In this document: piece after piece, positions 26,107 through 36,104 of the stretch | How positions within the stretch are numbered: the stretch's first letter is position 1 | Layout: every line of letters begins with the position of its first letter | Assembly: GCF_009828115.1 (NCBI RefSeq) | Contig: NZ_WTYL01000001.1 | Span: 1,116,001 to 1,180,000 of the forward strand | Length of the DNA: 64,000 nt | Origin: Allopontixanthobacter sediminis | GTDB lineage: Bacteria > Pseudomonadota > Alphaproteobacteria > Sphingomonadales > Sphingomonadaceae | Direction: 5' to 3' | The notes under the pieces: model-generated | Told to the model about the DNA's origin: nothing | What the model saw: the letters and a program-made list of their open reading frames with translations, nothing else | Database searches by the model: none | Made by a program: the position numbers and the translations under genes

Positions 26107-28032
26107 CTAGATCCGTACCTGGCTGCCGAGTTCCACCACCCGGTTGGTGGGGAGGCGGAAAAACTCCATTGCCGTTGCCGCGTTGCGCAGCATCCACGAG
26201 AAGATCTTCTCCCGCCAGATCGGCATGCCCGGCTTGTCGGATGGCAACAGCGTCTGCCGCGACAGGAAGAAGCTCGTCTGCATCATGTCGAACTTTCCGC
26301 CGCACATTTCCATCTGCCGAAGCGCAGCCGGAACGTCGGTTTCTTCCATGAAGCCGTAATGGATCACGGCGCGGAAGAACCCTTCGCCAAGATCGTGGAT
26401 TTCATAACGGCAGTCGGGGTCGACATAGGGAATTTCGGCAATCTGCACGGTCAGGATCACGACCCGCTCATGCAGGACCTTGTTATGCTTGATATTGTGC
26501 AGCAGCGCAGACGGAACCCCGCCCGTGCTCGAGGCCATGAAGATCGCCGTGCCCGAAACGCGGGTCGCGCTGTTATGCGCCGATTTCGCGAAAATCTCGA
26601 TCGGCAGCGCAACTTCCGTCATCCGGTCGCGCATCAGCTTGCGTCCGCGGGCCCATGTGGTCAGCAGGGTGAAGGCAATCGCGCCAATCAGCAGTGGGAA
26701 CCAACCCCCGTCGGGAACCTTCATCATGTTGGCGGCAAAATAGGCGCCGTCGACAACGAGGAACAGCAGAACAACCGGGGCGGCGTACCACCATTTCCAT
26801 TTCCACACGCCGACCAGCAACACCGCCATAAGCAATGTGTCGATCGTCACGGCACCGGTCACTGCGATGCCGTATGCGGAAGCGAGGCTGGAGCTGTTCT
26901 GAAACGTGAGGACCAACAGGATAACGGCCACCATCAGCGCCCAGTTCATGGCCGGGATGTAGATCTGCCCAGCTTCCGTCTCGTTCGTATGCCGTATCGA
27001 GAGACGCGGGATGAAGCCGAGCTGCATAGCCTGATGCGTGATCGAGAACGCGCCGGTAATGACGGCCTGGCTGGCGATGAAGGTAGCGAAAGTCGCCAAG
27101 ATCACCAGCGGCAGCCTCCACATCTCGGGCGCCAGATAGTAGAACGGGCTCTGAATTGCCTGCGCCGCCGCTTCCGCATCAAGACTGGTAATCATTGCGC
27201 CCTGCCCGAAATAATTGAGCAGCAGGCACGGCATGACGAAGCCGAACCAAGACAGACGCATGGGGCCGCGTCCGAAGTGGCCCATGTCCGAATACAGCGC
27301 TTCCGAACCAGTCACGGCCAGTACAACCGAACCTAGCGCGAGGAACGCCAGCAAACCATCGGTCAGGAAGAACTGGACCGCATACCACGGATTGAGCGCG
27401 GCCAGGATGCCGGGATTCTGCACGATCTGCACCAGCCCAAGTCCGGCAATGACGACGAAGTAGACCATCATCACCGGCGCAAACAGGGCGGCGACTTTCT
27501 GGGTTCCACGCGCCTGCAGGATGAACAAGATGACCAGCAGCGTGACGGCTATCGGAATGACGAGCGGCGCAAGGTTTTCCTGCACGACCGTCAGCCCCTC
27601 GACCGCAGACAGGACCGATATCGCCGGCGTGATCATGCTGTCGCCGTAAAACAACGAAGTCGCCATCACGCCGAGCAACACGGTCAACCAGCCGTATTTG
27701 GTCTTGCCGATTGTGCGGGAAATCAGCGCGACCAGTGCCAGGCTGCCGCCCTGACCTTTGTTGTCCGCGCTCAGCAGGATCATCACATACTGGATCGATA
27801 CGACCAGCGTCATCGACCAGAAAATCAGGCTGACCACACCGTAAACATGCAGCTGGTCGAGCGCGAGCGGGTGGTGCCCGACGAAGGTTTCACGAAACGC
27901 GTAGAGCGGGCTGGTCCCGATATCGCCAAACACAATACCGACGGCACCCACAGCCAGCTTCGTGGTGGAGGCGCCGTGTGCGCTTTCCTTGCCAGCCGGG
28001 GGCCGGATCTCATGATTTGCGGCATCGCTCAT
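26107..28032 (-). CDS. kup: Kup-type potassium transporter
   Basis: 641-residue K+/H+ symporter of the KUP/HAK/KT family. Twelve hydrophobic segments cover residues 25 to 460, with [15 protein letters not shown]-like signature ([15 protein letters not shown]) at the start and [18 protein letters not shown] following. The C-terminal cytoplasmic domain (about 465-641) resembles family members. Likely constitutive low-affinity uptake. A second gene such as kdp is not visible here. Confidence 0.95.
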   Translation of the reverse strand: MSDAANHEIRPPAGKESAHGASTTKLAVGAVGIVFGDIGTSPLYAFRETFVGHHPLALDQLHVYGVVSLIFWSMTLVVSIQYVMILLSADNKGQGGSLALVALISRTIGKTKYGWLTVLLGVMATSLFYGDSMITPAISVLSAVEGLTVVQENLAPLVIPIAVTLLVILFILQARGTQKVAALFAPVMMVYFVVIAGLGLVQIVQNPGILAALNPWYAVQFFLTDGLLAFLALGSVVLAVTGSEALYSDMGHFGRGPMRLSWFGFVMPCLLLNYFGQGAMITSLDAEAAAQAIQSPFYYLAPEMWRLPLVILATFATFIASQAVITGAFSITHQAMQLGFIPRLSIRHTNETEAGQIYIPAMNWALMVAVILLVLTFQNSSSLASAYGIAVTGAVTIDTLLMAVLLVGVWKWKWWYAAPVVLLFLVVDGAYFAANMMKVPDGGWFPLLIGAIAFTLLTTWARGRKLMRDRMTEVALPIEIFAKSAHNSATRVSGTAIFMASSTGGVPSALLHNIKHNKVLHERVVILTVQIAEIPYVDPDCRYEIHDLGEGFFRAVIHYGFMEETDVPAALRQMEMCGGKFDMMQTSFFLSRQTLLPSDKPGMPIWREKIFSWMLRNAATAMEFFRLPTNRVVELGSQVRI

Positions 28033-28155
28033 AGAAATGGAAATTCAGGTCGCATGGCTAGGCTGCCTTTCAAGCGGCGCAAGGGGCGGTGGCGGCGATT
28101 AGCAGCATCACTTTGGACCCGCAACCGATAGCCAACCTACCCTGCCGCTGCGGCA

Positions 28156-28788
28156 TCACTCGCGGACAGCCTGCATCAGCAGTTCATCGAGCCGCGCCAT
28201 CCGTTCCACCATCTGCGCCCGCCACGGTGCGTCCGCGGGGGCCTGTTCCAGGGTTTCCGCCCACAATTTCCGCGCTTCCAGCGGGCGGCCGGACCGGATC
28301 AGCGACACGCCAAGGAAATAGGCTGGACCAGGGTGGTTCGGCAACACGGCCTGCGCCTGTCCATAGGCATACAGGGCAGCGGGCGTCAGCGAGCCATCGG
28401 CATGTTCCACCAGAGCGTTGGCAAGTGCCAGCCACGCCTCGCCATCGTTGGAATTCTGCGACACGGCCCCGCTGAGAATGCCCGCCGCATCCTCAAACTG
28501 GCCGCGCCGGGCAAAGCCGTCGGCCACGGTGACGTAGCGGCTCGGCGGACGGCTCGGATCGAACATTTGTCGCCGCGCCTCTACCAAAGCCAGATTGCCG
28601 GCATTGGCTTCGGGTAAAGGAGTAGTTGGCGAACCCGCCAATCCCGGCGAGCCTTGCAGCGCGTATCCGGCCAGCCCGAACAGCAACGCGGCACCGAACA
28701 GCGCCCACCCGCTTCGCGGCAGCTTGACCACGAACGCGGCCAGCACGAACGCGAGCACCGCAAGTGCGATCAAGGGGATCCAGATCAT
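28156..28788 (-). CDS. ccmI: Cytochrome c biogenesis protein CcmI (TPR)
   Basis: 210-residue protein with two N-terminal helices (about 1-22 and 27-45) and a periplasmic TPR-like part (about 75-200). It presents apocytochrome c to the heme-ligation machinery (CycH/CcmI). Shorter than the two-domain CcmI of Rhodobacter, retaining mainly the TPR part. ATG at 28788 overlaps the ccmH stop by ATGA; the longer frame to 28926 lies over ccmH. Confidence 0.85.
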   Translation of the reverse strand: MIWIPLIALAVLAFVLAAFVVKLPRSGWALFGAALLFGLAGYALQGSPGLAGSPTTPLPEANAGNLALVEARRQMFDPSRPPSRYVTVADGFARRGQFEDAAGILSGAVSQNSNDGEAWLALANALVEHADGSLTPAALYAYGQAQAVLPNHPGPAYFLGVSLIRSGRPLEARKLWAETLEQAPADAPWRAQMVERMARLDELLMQAVRE

Positions 28789-29207
28789 GAACGCGTCCTC
28801 AATCGGCGCCAAAGAATAAAGCCTGCCAGCAACACCAGCAGCAGCGGTACCGCGAACAACGGCCACGTCGTCTTGCTCACCGTCGGGGCATAACTGACAT
28901 AATCGCCGTAACGCGCGACCAACCATGCACGAACGGCCTCCGGCTCTTCCCCGGCGGCAATGCGGGTCCGAACCTGGTGGCGCATGTCGCCTGCCATCGG
29001 AGCGTCACTATCGGCGATCGACTGGCTCTGGCACTTGAGACAGCGCAGCGTTTCCATCAGATCCTGCGCGGCGGCCTCCTGCTGCGGATCGGCCAGCTGG
29101 TTGTAGGCATAGGGAGCGGGCGGCATGGAATCCTGTGCCGCAACCGGGATTGCCATTGCTGCAAGCCACACGGCCAGCACTTTGAGAAACCTGCGAACGG
29201 CGATCAT
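28785..29207 (-). CDS. ccmH: Cytochrome c maturation protein CcmH
   Basis: 140-residue periplasmic thiol reductant with signal peptide (about 1-24) and a C-terminal helix (about 115-132). The LRCxxCQ motif reads LRCLKCQSQ (Cys56, Cys59). It reduces the heme-binding cysteines of apocytochrome c. It overlaps ccmG and ccmI by 4 nt each. Confidence 0.95.
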   Translation of the reverse strand: MIAVRRFLKVLAVWLAAMAIPVAAQDSMPPAPYAYNQLADPQQEAAAQDLMETLRCLKCQSQSIADSDAPMAGDMRHQVRTRIAAGEEPEAVRAWLVARYGDYVSYAPTVSKTTWPLFAVPLLLVLLAGFILWRRLRTRS

Positions 29208-29731
29208 TGTGCCGCCGCCAGTTCGCGCATCAGCACGGGCACATCATCCGCGCGGACATCGCCCAGGTGCTGGTAACGAATGATGCCCTGCCCATCGATC
29301 ACAAAGGTCTCGGGGACCCCGGAAGACCCTATCGCCAATTGCAATTCGGAAAGATCGTCGGACCCGATCCGGCTATAGGGATTGCCGTAATTGGCCAGGA
29401 ACCTCGCCACATCCTCGGGCCGGTCGCGAATCGCCACACCGACGATATCCGCGCCCTGCCGGCGGAGCGCTTCAAGATGGGGGGCCTCGGCGACACACGG
29501 CACACACCAGCTGGCCCAGACGTTAAGCAGCCGCGGCTTTCCATCGCGCAAATCCTGCGTTGTCAGACCGGGTCGGTCGACGCTCGCCGGTTGCAGATCG
29601 AATTGCGGCAAGGGCTCGCCGATCATGGTACTGGCGATGAATTCATCCTTCGGCTGGGTCAGCTGATAGGCCGCGAAGCCAATGAACAGCATGAACAGCG
29701 CTAGCGGAACCCAGACTGTCCAGCGGATCAT
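29204..29731 (-). CDS. ccmG: Thiol:disulfide interchange protein CcmG/DsbE
   Basis: 175-residue membrane-tethered thioredoxin-like protein. One helix (residues 5-23) is followed by the redox domain with ASWCVPC (Cys76, Cys79) and the cis-proline loop SSGVPETFVID. It keeps CcmH and apocytochrome c reduced. ATG at 29731 overlaps the ccmF stop (ATGA); the longer frame to 29881 lies over ccmF. Confidence 0.95.
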   Translation of the reverse strand: MIRWTVWVPLALFMLFIGFAAYQLTQPKDEFIASTMIGEPLPQFDLQPASVDRPGLTTQDLRDGKPRLLNVWASWCVPCVAEAPHLEALRRQGADIVGVAIRDRPEDVARFLANYGNPYSRIGSDDLSELQLAIGSSGVPETFVIDGQGIIRYQHLGDVRADDVPVLMRELAAAQ

Positions 29732-31674
29732 TGGGCCGCCTCCGCTCGCCGGCTTGCCGTGCGCGCCCTGATGCTGCGCCGCTTCAGGTCGGCCATTACC
29801 CGCCCGATGAGCGCCAGCACACCGCCGAGCGCGATCAGCATCCCGCCATACCAGATGAAGGTCACGAAGGGTTTCCACCACAAGCGTAGCTGCCAGCGTC
29901 CGTCACCAGCCTGGCGCCCGATGACCGAATAAAGCTGGCCGTTCCAGCGAGTGGTCAGGGCGCTTTCCGTAGTTTCTTGAGCGGGTGCCCAGAAATTCCG
30001 GGATTGCGGGTCGGTTTCGGTGGCGGCTCCGCCGTCGTAGCTGACCATCAGGCGGCCCTCCAGCGCAGTCCAGTTGGGCCCCGCGGTCGGCCTGACTTCC
30101 GCCAGTACGACAGTCCACGGGCCAACCTCGGTACTCCCGCCCACTTCAACGGCGGCCAGCGTCTCCTCGGAAAACGCGGTTTCGCTCGCCATACCGAACA
30201 GCGCAACGGCGATTCCGAAATGGGCGATCATCATGCCCCAGGTCGCAATCGGCAGCAGCCGCAGCTTGCGCCCCCGGATCGGCATGAAGCTGGCGATGGC
30301 CAGGCCGAGAGCAAGGACCAATCCAAGCAGCGGCAGGATCGCAATCGAGGTCAGCAGTGACACCAGGATCAGCGCCGCGAACGAGACCGATCCCACGATC
30401 ACAAGCGGCAATCGAATGCGCGCCAGGCTGTCCCGCCGCCAGCGCAGCAGCGGCCCGACCGCCATCACGATCAGCATCGGAACCACGAAGATCGCTCCTA
30501 CCGGGTTGAAGTATGGCGGCCCGACCGAGACCCTGACATCGAAGGCTTCGGTGACCAGCGGGTATAGCGTGCCGACCAGCACAATCCCGAGGATCGCGCA
30601 AAGCATCACGTTGTTGAACACCAGCGCACCCTCGCGGCTGGTCGCAGAGAACCGCTCGCCTTCCGACACCGTGCCCGCGCGCAGGGCGAAAAGCAGAAGC
30701 GCGCCGCCGATATACAGGACAAGCAGTCCGAGAATGAAGGTGCCCCGCTCCGGATCGACCGCAAAAGCGTGGACGCTGGTCAGGATGCCAGACCGCACAA
30801 GGAACGTGCCGACCATCGACATCGAGAACGCGACCACGCCAAGCATGATTGTCCACGCCCGCAAAGCATCACGGGACGCTAGGACGCTGGCGGAATGGAG
30901 CAGTGCAGTTGCTGCTAGCCACGGCATCAGGCTGGCATTCTCTACCGGATCCCAGAACCACCAGCCGCCCCAGCCGAGTTCGTAATAGGCCCAGTAACTG
31001 CCTGCGGTGATACCCAGTGTCAGGAAAATCCACGCGCCGAGCACCCAGGGGCGCATAGCGCGCGCAAAATCAGGATTGACCTGCCGGGTGAGCAAGGCGC
31101 CGACTGCAAAACTAAACGCGACTGAAAGTCCGACATACCCGATGTATAGGGTTGGCGGGTGGAACACGAGGCCGATATCTTGCAGCAGCGGATTTAGGCC
31201 CATGCCTTCCATGGCAGGCACCGGCAGCCGTTCGAACGGGTTGGAACTGAGCAGCAGGAAAGCGTAGAATCCGATCCCCACAAAGGCCTGCGCGGCGAGC
31301 GTCGCCAACATGGTCTTTTCCGGCAGGCGGCGCTCCACCGCAGCAATCAATGCGCCAGCGAGCGCCATCACCGTGATCCAGAGCAGCATCGACCCTTCGT
31401 GATTGCCGAAGGCACCCGACAGCTTGAACAGCATCGGCTTTTCCGAGTGCGAGTTCATCGCCACCAGCTTTACCGAAAGGTCGGTCTGCGCGAACAGCAC
31501 CAGCAGCATCAGGAAGGAGAAACCGGCAAGCAGCCCCTGTACGATCGCGGCTGGCCGGACCAATTGTGCCAGTTCAGCCCCGCCTTCCCGCTGTGCGAGT
31601 GCGCCAGCGACCAGTTGCAGCGCGGCAAGCGCCGCTGCAAGCCACAATGCCGCAAGTCCGAGTTCAGCGATCAC
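29728..31674 (-). CDS. ccmF: Heme lyase subunit CcmF
   Basis: 648-residue multi-helix inner-membrane protein, the core of the heme ligase that attaches heme to CxxCH. The WWD-type signature is present (GWGGWWFWDPVENASLMPWL), and conserved histidines lie in the flanking loops (e.g. VFHPPTLYIGYVG). Start GTG/ATG at 31674 overlaps the ccmE stop. Part of the seven-gene ccm run. Confidence 0.96.
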   Translation of the reverse strand: MIAELGLAALWLAAALAALQLVAGALAQREGGAELAQLVRPAAIVQGLLAGFSFLMLLVLFAQTDLSVKLVAMNSHSEKPMLFKLSGAFGNHEGSMLLWITVMALAGALIAAVERRLPEKTMLATLAAQAFVGIGFYAFLLLSSNPFERLPVPAMEGMGLNPLLQDIGLVFHPPTLYIGYVGLSVAFSFAVGALLTRQVNPDFARAMRPWVLGAWIFLTLGITAGSYWAYYELGWGGWWFWDPVENASLMPWLAATALLHSASVLASRDALRAWTIMLGVVAFSMSMVGTFLVRSGILTSVHAFAVDPERGTFILGLLVLYIGGALLLFALRAGTVSEGERFSATSREGALVFNNVMLCAILGIVLVGTLYPLVTEAFDVRVSVGPPYFNPVGAIFVVPMLIVMAVGPLLRWRRDSLARIRLPLVIVGSVSFAALILVSLLTSIAILPLLGLVLALGLAIASFMPIRGRKLRLLPIATWGMMIAHFGIAVALFGMASETAFSEETLAAVEVGGSTEVGPWTVVLAEVRPTAGPNWTALEGRLMVSYDGGAATETDPQSRNFWAPAQETTESALTTRWNGQLYSVIGRQAGDGRWQLRLWWKPFVTFIWYGGMLIALGGVLALIGRVMADLKRRSIRARTASRRAEAAQ

Positions 31675-32153
31675 GCGCCGGGATCCTGCGGTCCGGCCGA
31701 GGTTTCCGCCACCACTTCGCGCGCTTGTTGCTCGGTCATTTCTTCAAGTTCGCGCGGCACGTAATTCTCATCATGCTTGGCAAGCAGATTGTCGGCCACG
31801 AAAGTTCCGCCGGGATCGAGCCGACCTTCCGCAACGACGCCCGAGCCCTCGATGAACAGGTCGGGCAAGATGCCTGCAAAGCGCACAGGAACGGTTGCTT
31901 CCCCGTCGCCGACAACGAACGAGAACGTCACGCCGTCAGCTTCGGTCTTGAGCGAACCCGCCTGCACCATTCCGCCCAGCCGCACCGCATCGCCGGGGGT
32001 CGGAGGATCGGCAACCATCTGTGCCGGAACATAGAAATAGCTCGCCTGGCTGCGCAGCGCGTACGCGGCCAGCAAACCAGCGCCGACCAGCGCGACCAAG
32101 GCGATCACGATGAGGATCAATCGCTGATGTTTGGCCTTAAGTCCGGTGGTCAT
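31671..32153 (-). CDS. ccmE: Heme chaperone CcmE
   Basis: 160-residue membrane-anchored OB-fold heme chaperone. One helix (about 11-31), then the periplasmic barrel. The covalent heme-binding residue is His127 in AKHDENY with Tyr131. It carries heme from CcmABCD to CcmF. Overlaps ccmD and ccmF by 1-4 nt. Confidence 0.96.
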   Translation of the reverse strand: MTTGLKAKHQRLILIVIALVALVGAGLLAAYALRSQASYFYVPAQMVADPPTPGDAVRLGGMVQAGSLKTEADGVTFSFVVGDGEATVPVRFAGILPDLFIEGSGVVAEGRLDPGGTFVADNLLAKHDENYVPRELEEMTEQQAREVVAETSAGPQDPGA

Positions 32154-32290
32154 TTTCGTCTCACTTCATCACGGCGTTTCTCGGCTGCGCGCATGGCGAG
32201 CCAGCTCCAGGCGACCAGCGCCAGCGTTGCGATCACTCCCGCCGCATAGGCTGCGACGACGAACAGCTGCTGGTCCAGCCCTTCGCGCAT
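32150..32290 (-). CDS. ccmD: Heme exporter protein CcmD
   Basis: 46-residue protein below usual gene-finding length: one hydrophobic helix (about 9-34, FVVAAYAAGVIATLALVAW), then a basic tail (MRAAEKRRDEVRRK). Position between ccmC and ccmE and this single-helix-plus-basic-tail layout are typical of CcmD, which stabilises CcmC and helps release holo-CcmE. Start overlaps the ccmC stop (TGATG), stop overlaps the ccmE start (AATGA). Confidence 0.9.
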   Translation of the reverse strand: MREGLDQQLFVVAAYAAGVIATLALVAWSWLAMRAAEKRRDEVRRK

Positions 32291-33018
32291 CAGGCTACTT
32301 CCGCGCCCAGCGCCCTGCGGCGCAAACGGGCTTCGGTCTGGATTTCAGCCAGCAGCGCGCGCATTCGGGCAAGCACGACGCCGCCGAACAGCAGCGAGAA
32401 CCCAAGCACTGCAATGAGCAGCGGAATCAGGAATTCGTTATCTATCGCGCTCTTGCCCATCGTGATGCTGGGAGGCTGGTGCAGCGACTGCCACCACACT
32501 ACTGAACGGTTGATGATGGGGATATTGACCGCCCCGACCAGCCCGAAAATCGCCGGGATGCGGCTGGATCCGCCGTCACGGCTGACCGCCTGCGCTAGCG
32601 CGATATAACCGATATAGAGGAACATCAGCACCAGCATCGAGGTCAGCCGCCCGTCCCACACCCACCAGGTGCCCCATGTCGGCCGCCCCCAGATCGATCC
32701 GGTGGCAAGGCAGATCACGGTAAAGACCAATCCGGGCACCGCCGCCCCGCGTGCCGCGAGGCTGGCCAGCGGATGCCGCCAGACAAGGAATACGAGGCTG
32801 GAAATCGCAATCGCAGTCCAGCCGCCCATGCCCAGCCATGCCGAGGGTACGTGCAGGAACAGGATCCGGACGGTTTCGCCCATCAGCCGGTCGGGCGGCA
32901 CCCGAAAATAACCCCAGCCAAGCGCCGCAGCCGTGATGATCAGTCCGCTGATCAGCAGTGTCGGGGTAAGCCAGCGCGCGATTTCGAGAAAGCGCTTGGG
33001 GTTTGCAAAGCCATGCAT
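32290..33018 (-). CDS. ccmC: Heme transporter subunit CcmC
   Basis: 242-residue, six-helix protein with the WWD signature (WGTWWVWDGRLTSML) and flanking histidines that bind heme. It delivers heme to CcmE together with CcmAB and CcmD; ccmA and ccmB are not in the window and so must be elsewhere. First gene of the leftward ccm run, which covers C, D, E, F, G, H and I. Confidence 0.96.
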   Translation of the reverse strand: MHGFANPKRFLEIARWLTPTLLISGLIITAAALGWGYFRVPPDRLMGETVRILFLHVPSAWLGMGGWTAIAISSLVFLVWRHPLASLAARGAAVPGLVFTVICLATGSIWGRPTWGTWWVWDGRLTSMLVLMFLYIGYIALAQAVSRDGGSSRIPAIFGLVGAVNIPIINRSVVWWQSLHQPPSITMGKSAIDNEFLIPLLIAVLGFSLLFGGVVLARMRALLAEIQTEARLRRRALGAEVA

Positions 33019-33097
33019 TGTTGAGCGTTCCGTGTGGACGCTGCTTTGGCAGGACGCACCACGCCCCGCAAGGGAAACTAGGCGTAAACTACCGGAT

Positions 33098-34162
33098 TTA
33101 GCGCCCGATCAGCTTCTGGGCCATCCGGTCTGCAACGACATCGGGTGACACACCGGTTTCATCCGATTGCTGCCAGATTTCCTCCAGTCGGCCAGGGATC
33201 TGGACGAGGCGCTTGCGAACTTCGTTGATGTCGCAGGATTCGCCCTTCTGGCGTGCGAGGTATTCCAGCGTCACACTGATGATCCCGCCGGCGTTGATGA
33301 CGTAATCGGGAGCGTAAAGGATGCCCCGATCCGCCAGCAATTGCCCGTGTCCTGCACGGGCCAACTGGTTGTTGGCTCCTCCCGCGACGATCGCCGCGTC
33401 CAGCCGCGCAATGCCTTCGTCATCGAGGATTGCGCCGAGCGCGTTGGGACTGAAAACATCGCAGGCAATGCTCATGACCGCGTCGGGCGCGGCTGTTTCG
33501 GCGTCGAGTTCGCTGGCGAGAGCCGCCGCGCGGTCGCGGTTGATATCGGACAGCACCAACCGGGCGCCCTCCTGCGCCAGGAGCCGGGCAACGCCGCCGC
33601 CGACGCTGCCGGTCCCCTGCACCGCTACGCGAACCCCGGTCAAAGTATCCTTGCTGAGTTTGTGCCGGACAGCGGCCTTGATGCCGTGAAAAATGCCCAT
33701 CGCGGTGAACGGTCCGGGATCGCCGCCAGCGGATTCGGCGCCTTCGACCGGAAGGCCGGAGACGTAGTTGGTGCGGCGCGAAACTGCCACCATGTCGGCC
33801 TCGGCGATGCCGACATCCTCGGCGGTGACATAGCGGCCATGCAGCGCTTCGACCGCATCGCCGAACGCGGCCAGCAGTTCGGGAGTCTTGCCGCCACTTG
33901 CAGGTGCGAGGATCACGGCCTTGCCGCCGCCCATCGGCAAACCGGCCATGGCGTTCTTGTAACTCATCCCGCGTGACAGGCGAAGCGCATCGCGCAGCGC
34001 ATCCTTGCTGTCGGGGTAGTGCCAGAAACGGGTGCCGCCAGCGCCAGGCCCCAGATGCGTAGAATGCAGCGCAATGATCGCAGTCAGGCCGGACTCGCGG
34101 TCCCGCACCAGCTGGACCAGTTCGTGGTCGTCAAAATCCGCTTCGGTCCAAAATGCCGTCAT
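33098..34162 (-). CDS. Glu/Leu/Phe/Val dehydrogenase family (leucine-dehydrogenase-like)
   Basis: 354-residue NAD-dependent amino-acid dehydrogenase. The dimerisation/catalytic half shows the substrate lysines in GGTRFWHY...SYKNAMAGLPMGGGKAV, and the NAD half has the Rossmann motif GTGSVGGGVARLL. Length and the MGGGK motif fit leucine/valine dehydrogenases, but phenylalanine is possible. Start ATG at 34162; extending to 34294 would run into tRNA-His. Monocistronic, followed leftward by the ccm cluster. Confidence 0.87.
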   Translation of the reverse strand: MTAFWTEADFDDHELVQLVRDRESGLTAIIALHSTHLGPGAGGTRFWHYPDSKDALRDALRLSRGMSYKNAMAGLPMGGGKAVILAPASGGKTPELLAAFGDAVEALHGRYVTAEDVGIAEADMVAVSRRTNYVSGLPVEGAESAGGDPGPFTAMGIFHGIKAAVRHKLSKDTLTGVRVAVQGTGSVGGGVARLLAQEGARLVLSDINRDRAAALASELDAETAAPDAVMSIACDVFSPNALGAILDDEGIARLDAAIVAGGANNQLARAGHGQLLADRGILYAPDYVINAGGIISVTLEYLARQKGESCDINEVRKRLVQIPGRLEEIWQQSDETGVSPDVVADRMAQKLIGR

Positions 34163-34251
34163 CGATGCCGTCCCGCTGTTGCACGGGCCCACTGCCGGTG
34201 GCTGCCGCACTTGATTGCTGCACCCGACCAGGCAGGGTAGATTGGGGAAAA

Positions 34252-34329
34252 TGGGGCGATCGAGGGGTCTTGAACCCCCGACCTCCGGTACCACAAACCG
34301 GCGCTCTAACCAACTGAGCTACGATCGCC
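34252..34329 (-). tRNA. tRNA-His (GTG)
   Basis: 78 nt including encoded CCA. The acceptor stem GCGATCG/CGATCGC is complete, with an extra encoded G at position -1 facing C73, the tRNA-His identity element. D-arm GCTCAGTTGGTTAGAGC, anticodon stem CCGGT/ACCGG around loop TTGTGGT (anticodon GTG), T-arm GGGGGTTCAAGACCCC. Confidence 0.95.
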
Positions 34330-34534
34330 ACATGCCCCAAAGCCTGCCGAATGGCGTGCTATGTAGTGGGGCTGATACGCTTGCAGAAGCGGCGGTCAAG
34401 TCGCTTCCAGCAAGGGGGCGAGCCTGTTGCATAGCTACCCTCATTTGGGAAGTAAAAACTTCGCCGGAGTCGATTTTGCGTAAGATTATTACAACGCTTG
34501 CCCAGCGGCATCGGTTGGGTCATCTCTGTCCGCG

Positions 34535-35167
34535 ATGTCAGCGCCTTGCGAATCCAGCGCCGAACTTCTGACCCGCGTGCCGGGAGTGCAGCGCATACCA
34601 TCCAGCAAGCTGGAAATTTTCCAGCTGCGGAATTTCCTCGACACGGACAGTTGCCGCGCGCTGATCGAACTGATTGATGCGGGCCGCCGCCCTTCCACCA
34701 TCGCGGACGACAATGGCGACCATTATTTCCGCACAAGCGAGACCTGCGACCTCGACCCGGGCGAACCGGCGGTGCAGGAACTGGAACGAAAGCTCCTGGC
34801 GCTGTCGGGGATCGAAGCGCGGTTCGGTGAACCGGTGCAAGGCCAGCGCTACGATATCGGCCAGGAGTTCAAGCCGCACACCGACTATTTTGCTCCGGAT
34901 GGCCGGGATTACGACACTTATTGCTCGGTCGCCGGACAGCGCAGCTGGACCTTCATGGTTTACCTGAACGAAGTTGCGAGCGGCGGCGGCACACGGTTCA
35001 AGGTGTTGGGCAAGATTTTCCGGCCCCAGACAGGAAAGTTGCTCTGTTGGAACAACCGGCGCCCCGACGGCAGCGTCAATCCCAACACCCTCCACCACGG
35101 AATGAAGGTCCGTTCCGGCGTGAAATACGTGATCACCAAGTGGTACCGCGAAAAGCCTTGGGGCTGA
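34535..35167 (+). CDS. 2-oxoglutarate/Fe(II) oxygenase, prolyl 4-hydroxylase type
   Basis: 210-residue P4H-family oxygenase. Iron ligands are His115 and Asp117 (PHTDYF) with His187 or His188 (LHHGMKV), and Lys197 is placed to bind 2-oxoglutarate. Bacterial members hydroxylate proline in short peptides or proteins such as EF-Tu; the target here is unknown. The start ATG has a weak ribosome site. A strong bidirectional terminator follows. Confidence 0.88.
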   Translation: MSAPCESSAELLTRVPGVQRIPSSKLEIFQLRNFLDTDSCRALIELIDAGRRPSTIADDNGDHYFRTSETCDLDPGEPAVQELERKLLALSGIEARFGEPVQGQRYDIGQEFKPHTDYFAPDGRDYDTYCSVAGQRSWTFMVYLNEVASGGGTRFKVLGKIFRPQTGKLLCWNNRRPDGSVNPNTLHHGMKVRSGVKYVITKWYREKPWG

Positions 35168-35192
35168 GGCAGGCCATTCTGTAAGGCGACGC

Positions 35193-35224
35193 AAAAAGGG
35201 CGGCCCCTGCAGGCCGCCCTTTTC
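35193..35224. terminator. Bidirectional intrinsic terminator
   Basis: AAAAGGGCGGCC, 6-nt loop, GGCCGCCCTTTT: a perfect 12-bp stem with A-run and T-run on both strands. It separates the convergent oxygenase and rpmE genes. Confidence 0.92.
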
Positions 35225-35263
35225 GTATTTCGCAATGCTGCCGGGCGTTGACCCGGTGCCGGA

Positions 35264-35488
35264 TCACTTCTTGAGAGTGAGCCCGCCGAAACGCTTGTTG
35301 AACTGGGCCACACGGCCGCCTTCCTGGATCTGCTGCTTGCCGCCCGTCCATGCCGGGTGGCTGGTCGGATCGATTTCAAGCGTCATGGTGGCGCCTTCGG
35401 TGCCCCAGGTGGAGCGTGTCTGAAATTCGGTGCCATCGGTCATTTTGACGTTGATGGTGTGGTACTGGGGGTGCGTATCGGCCTTCAT
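35264..35488 (-). CDS. rpmE: 50S ribosomal protein L31
   Basis: 74-residue L31, type without zinc: no cysteine is present, so the CxxC ribbon is absent as in other alphaproteobacterial L31. The opening [10 protein letters not shown] and the segment [10 protein letters not shown] are typical. Monocistronic between two terminators. Confidence 0.95.
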   Translation of the reverse strand: MKADTHPQYHTINVKMTDGTEFQTRSTWGTEGATMTLEIDPTSHPAWTGGKQQIQEGGRVAQFNKRFGGLTLKK

Positions 35489-35550
35489 GGCTCAAATCTC
35501 CGTGCAGGTGACCGGTACCGACCGGCCTGGCAATGATGGTGAATTGGAAA

Positions 35551-35574
35551 GGCGCGCCTCTAAGGCGGCGCGCC
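35551..35574 (-). terminator. GGCGCGCC hairpin after fabZ
   Basis: GGCGCGCC repeated inverted with an 8-nt loop, followed on the fabZ strand by TTTCC. Probable terminator of the bamA-skp-fabZ end of the envelope cluster. Confidence 0.65.
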
Positions 35575-35602
35575 GTGAATTACAACCGGAAAGTTAGCGG
35601 CG

Positions 35603-36076
35603 TCAGCTCGCGTCCGCTGGAGGATCGGCGATCATCGCAGTGAACTTCACTTCGCTGGCAATCTTGTCACCAACCATCGCGCGGCCCCAGAACTTGCATA
35701 CCCGTGCCCGTTTCTGGACAAATCCGACATGCAGGTCGAGCAGGCAGCCCGGTTCGACCGGATTGCGGAACTTCGCTTCCTCGATCGCCATGAAGTAGAC
35801 CAGCTTGCCGGATCCCGCGAGTTCCAGCGTTTCGATCGCGAGGATTGCTGCGGCCTGCGCCATCGCCTCGATCTGGAGTACGCCGGGCATGATCGGGCGT
35901 CCCGGAAAATGACCCTGGAAGAACTGCTCATTAAAGCTGACTGCCTTGATGGCGTGGATTTCTTCGCCGATGGTCAGCGATTGGACGCGGTCTACCAGCA
36001 GCAGCGGATAGCGATGCGGCAGGGCCTTGAGTATCTGCCCGATATCGTAAGCGGGCGCGCCGCTTGCTTCACTCAT
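35603..36076 (-). CDS. fabZ: 3-hydroxyacyl-ACP dehydratase
   Basis: 157-residue hotdog dehydratase. Catalytic His in [12 protein letters not shown] and Glu in [19 protein letters not shown] near the N-terminus. It acts in fatty-acid elongation. It is directly downstream of skp with no lpxD between them and no lpxA after it, unlike the usual cluster in LPS-making proteobacteria. Confidence 0.96.
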   Translation of the reverse strand: MSEASGAPAYDIGQILKALPHRYPLLLVDRVQSLTIGEEIHAIKAVSFNEQFFQGHFPGRPIMPGVLQIEAMAQAAAILAIETLELAGSGKLVYFMAIEEAKFRNPVEPGCLLDLHVGFVQKRARVCKFWGRAMVGDKIASEVKFTAMIADPPADAS

Positions 36077-36104
36077 GTGCCCTGCCTCATTCTCGCTATT
36101 CGGC

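Noticed and set aside
34163-34294. N-terminal extension of the amino-acid dehydrogenase
   Set aside because: It runs into tRNA-His (34252-34329) and has no family-like sequence.
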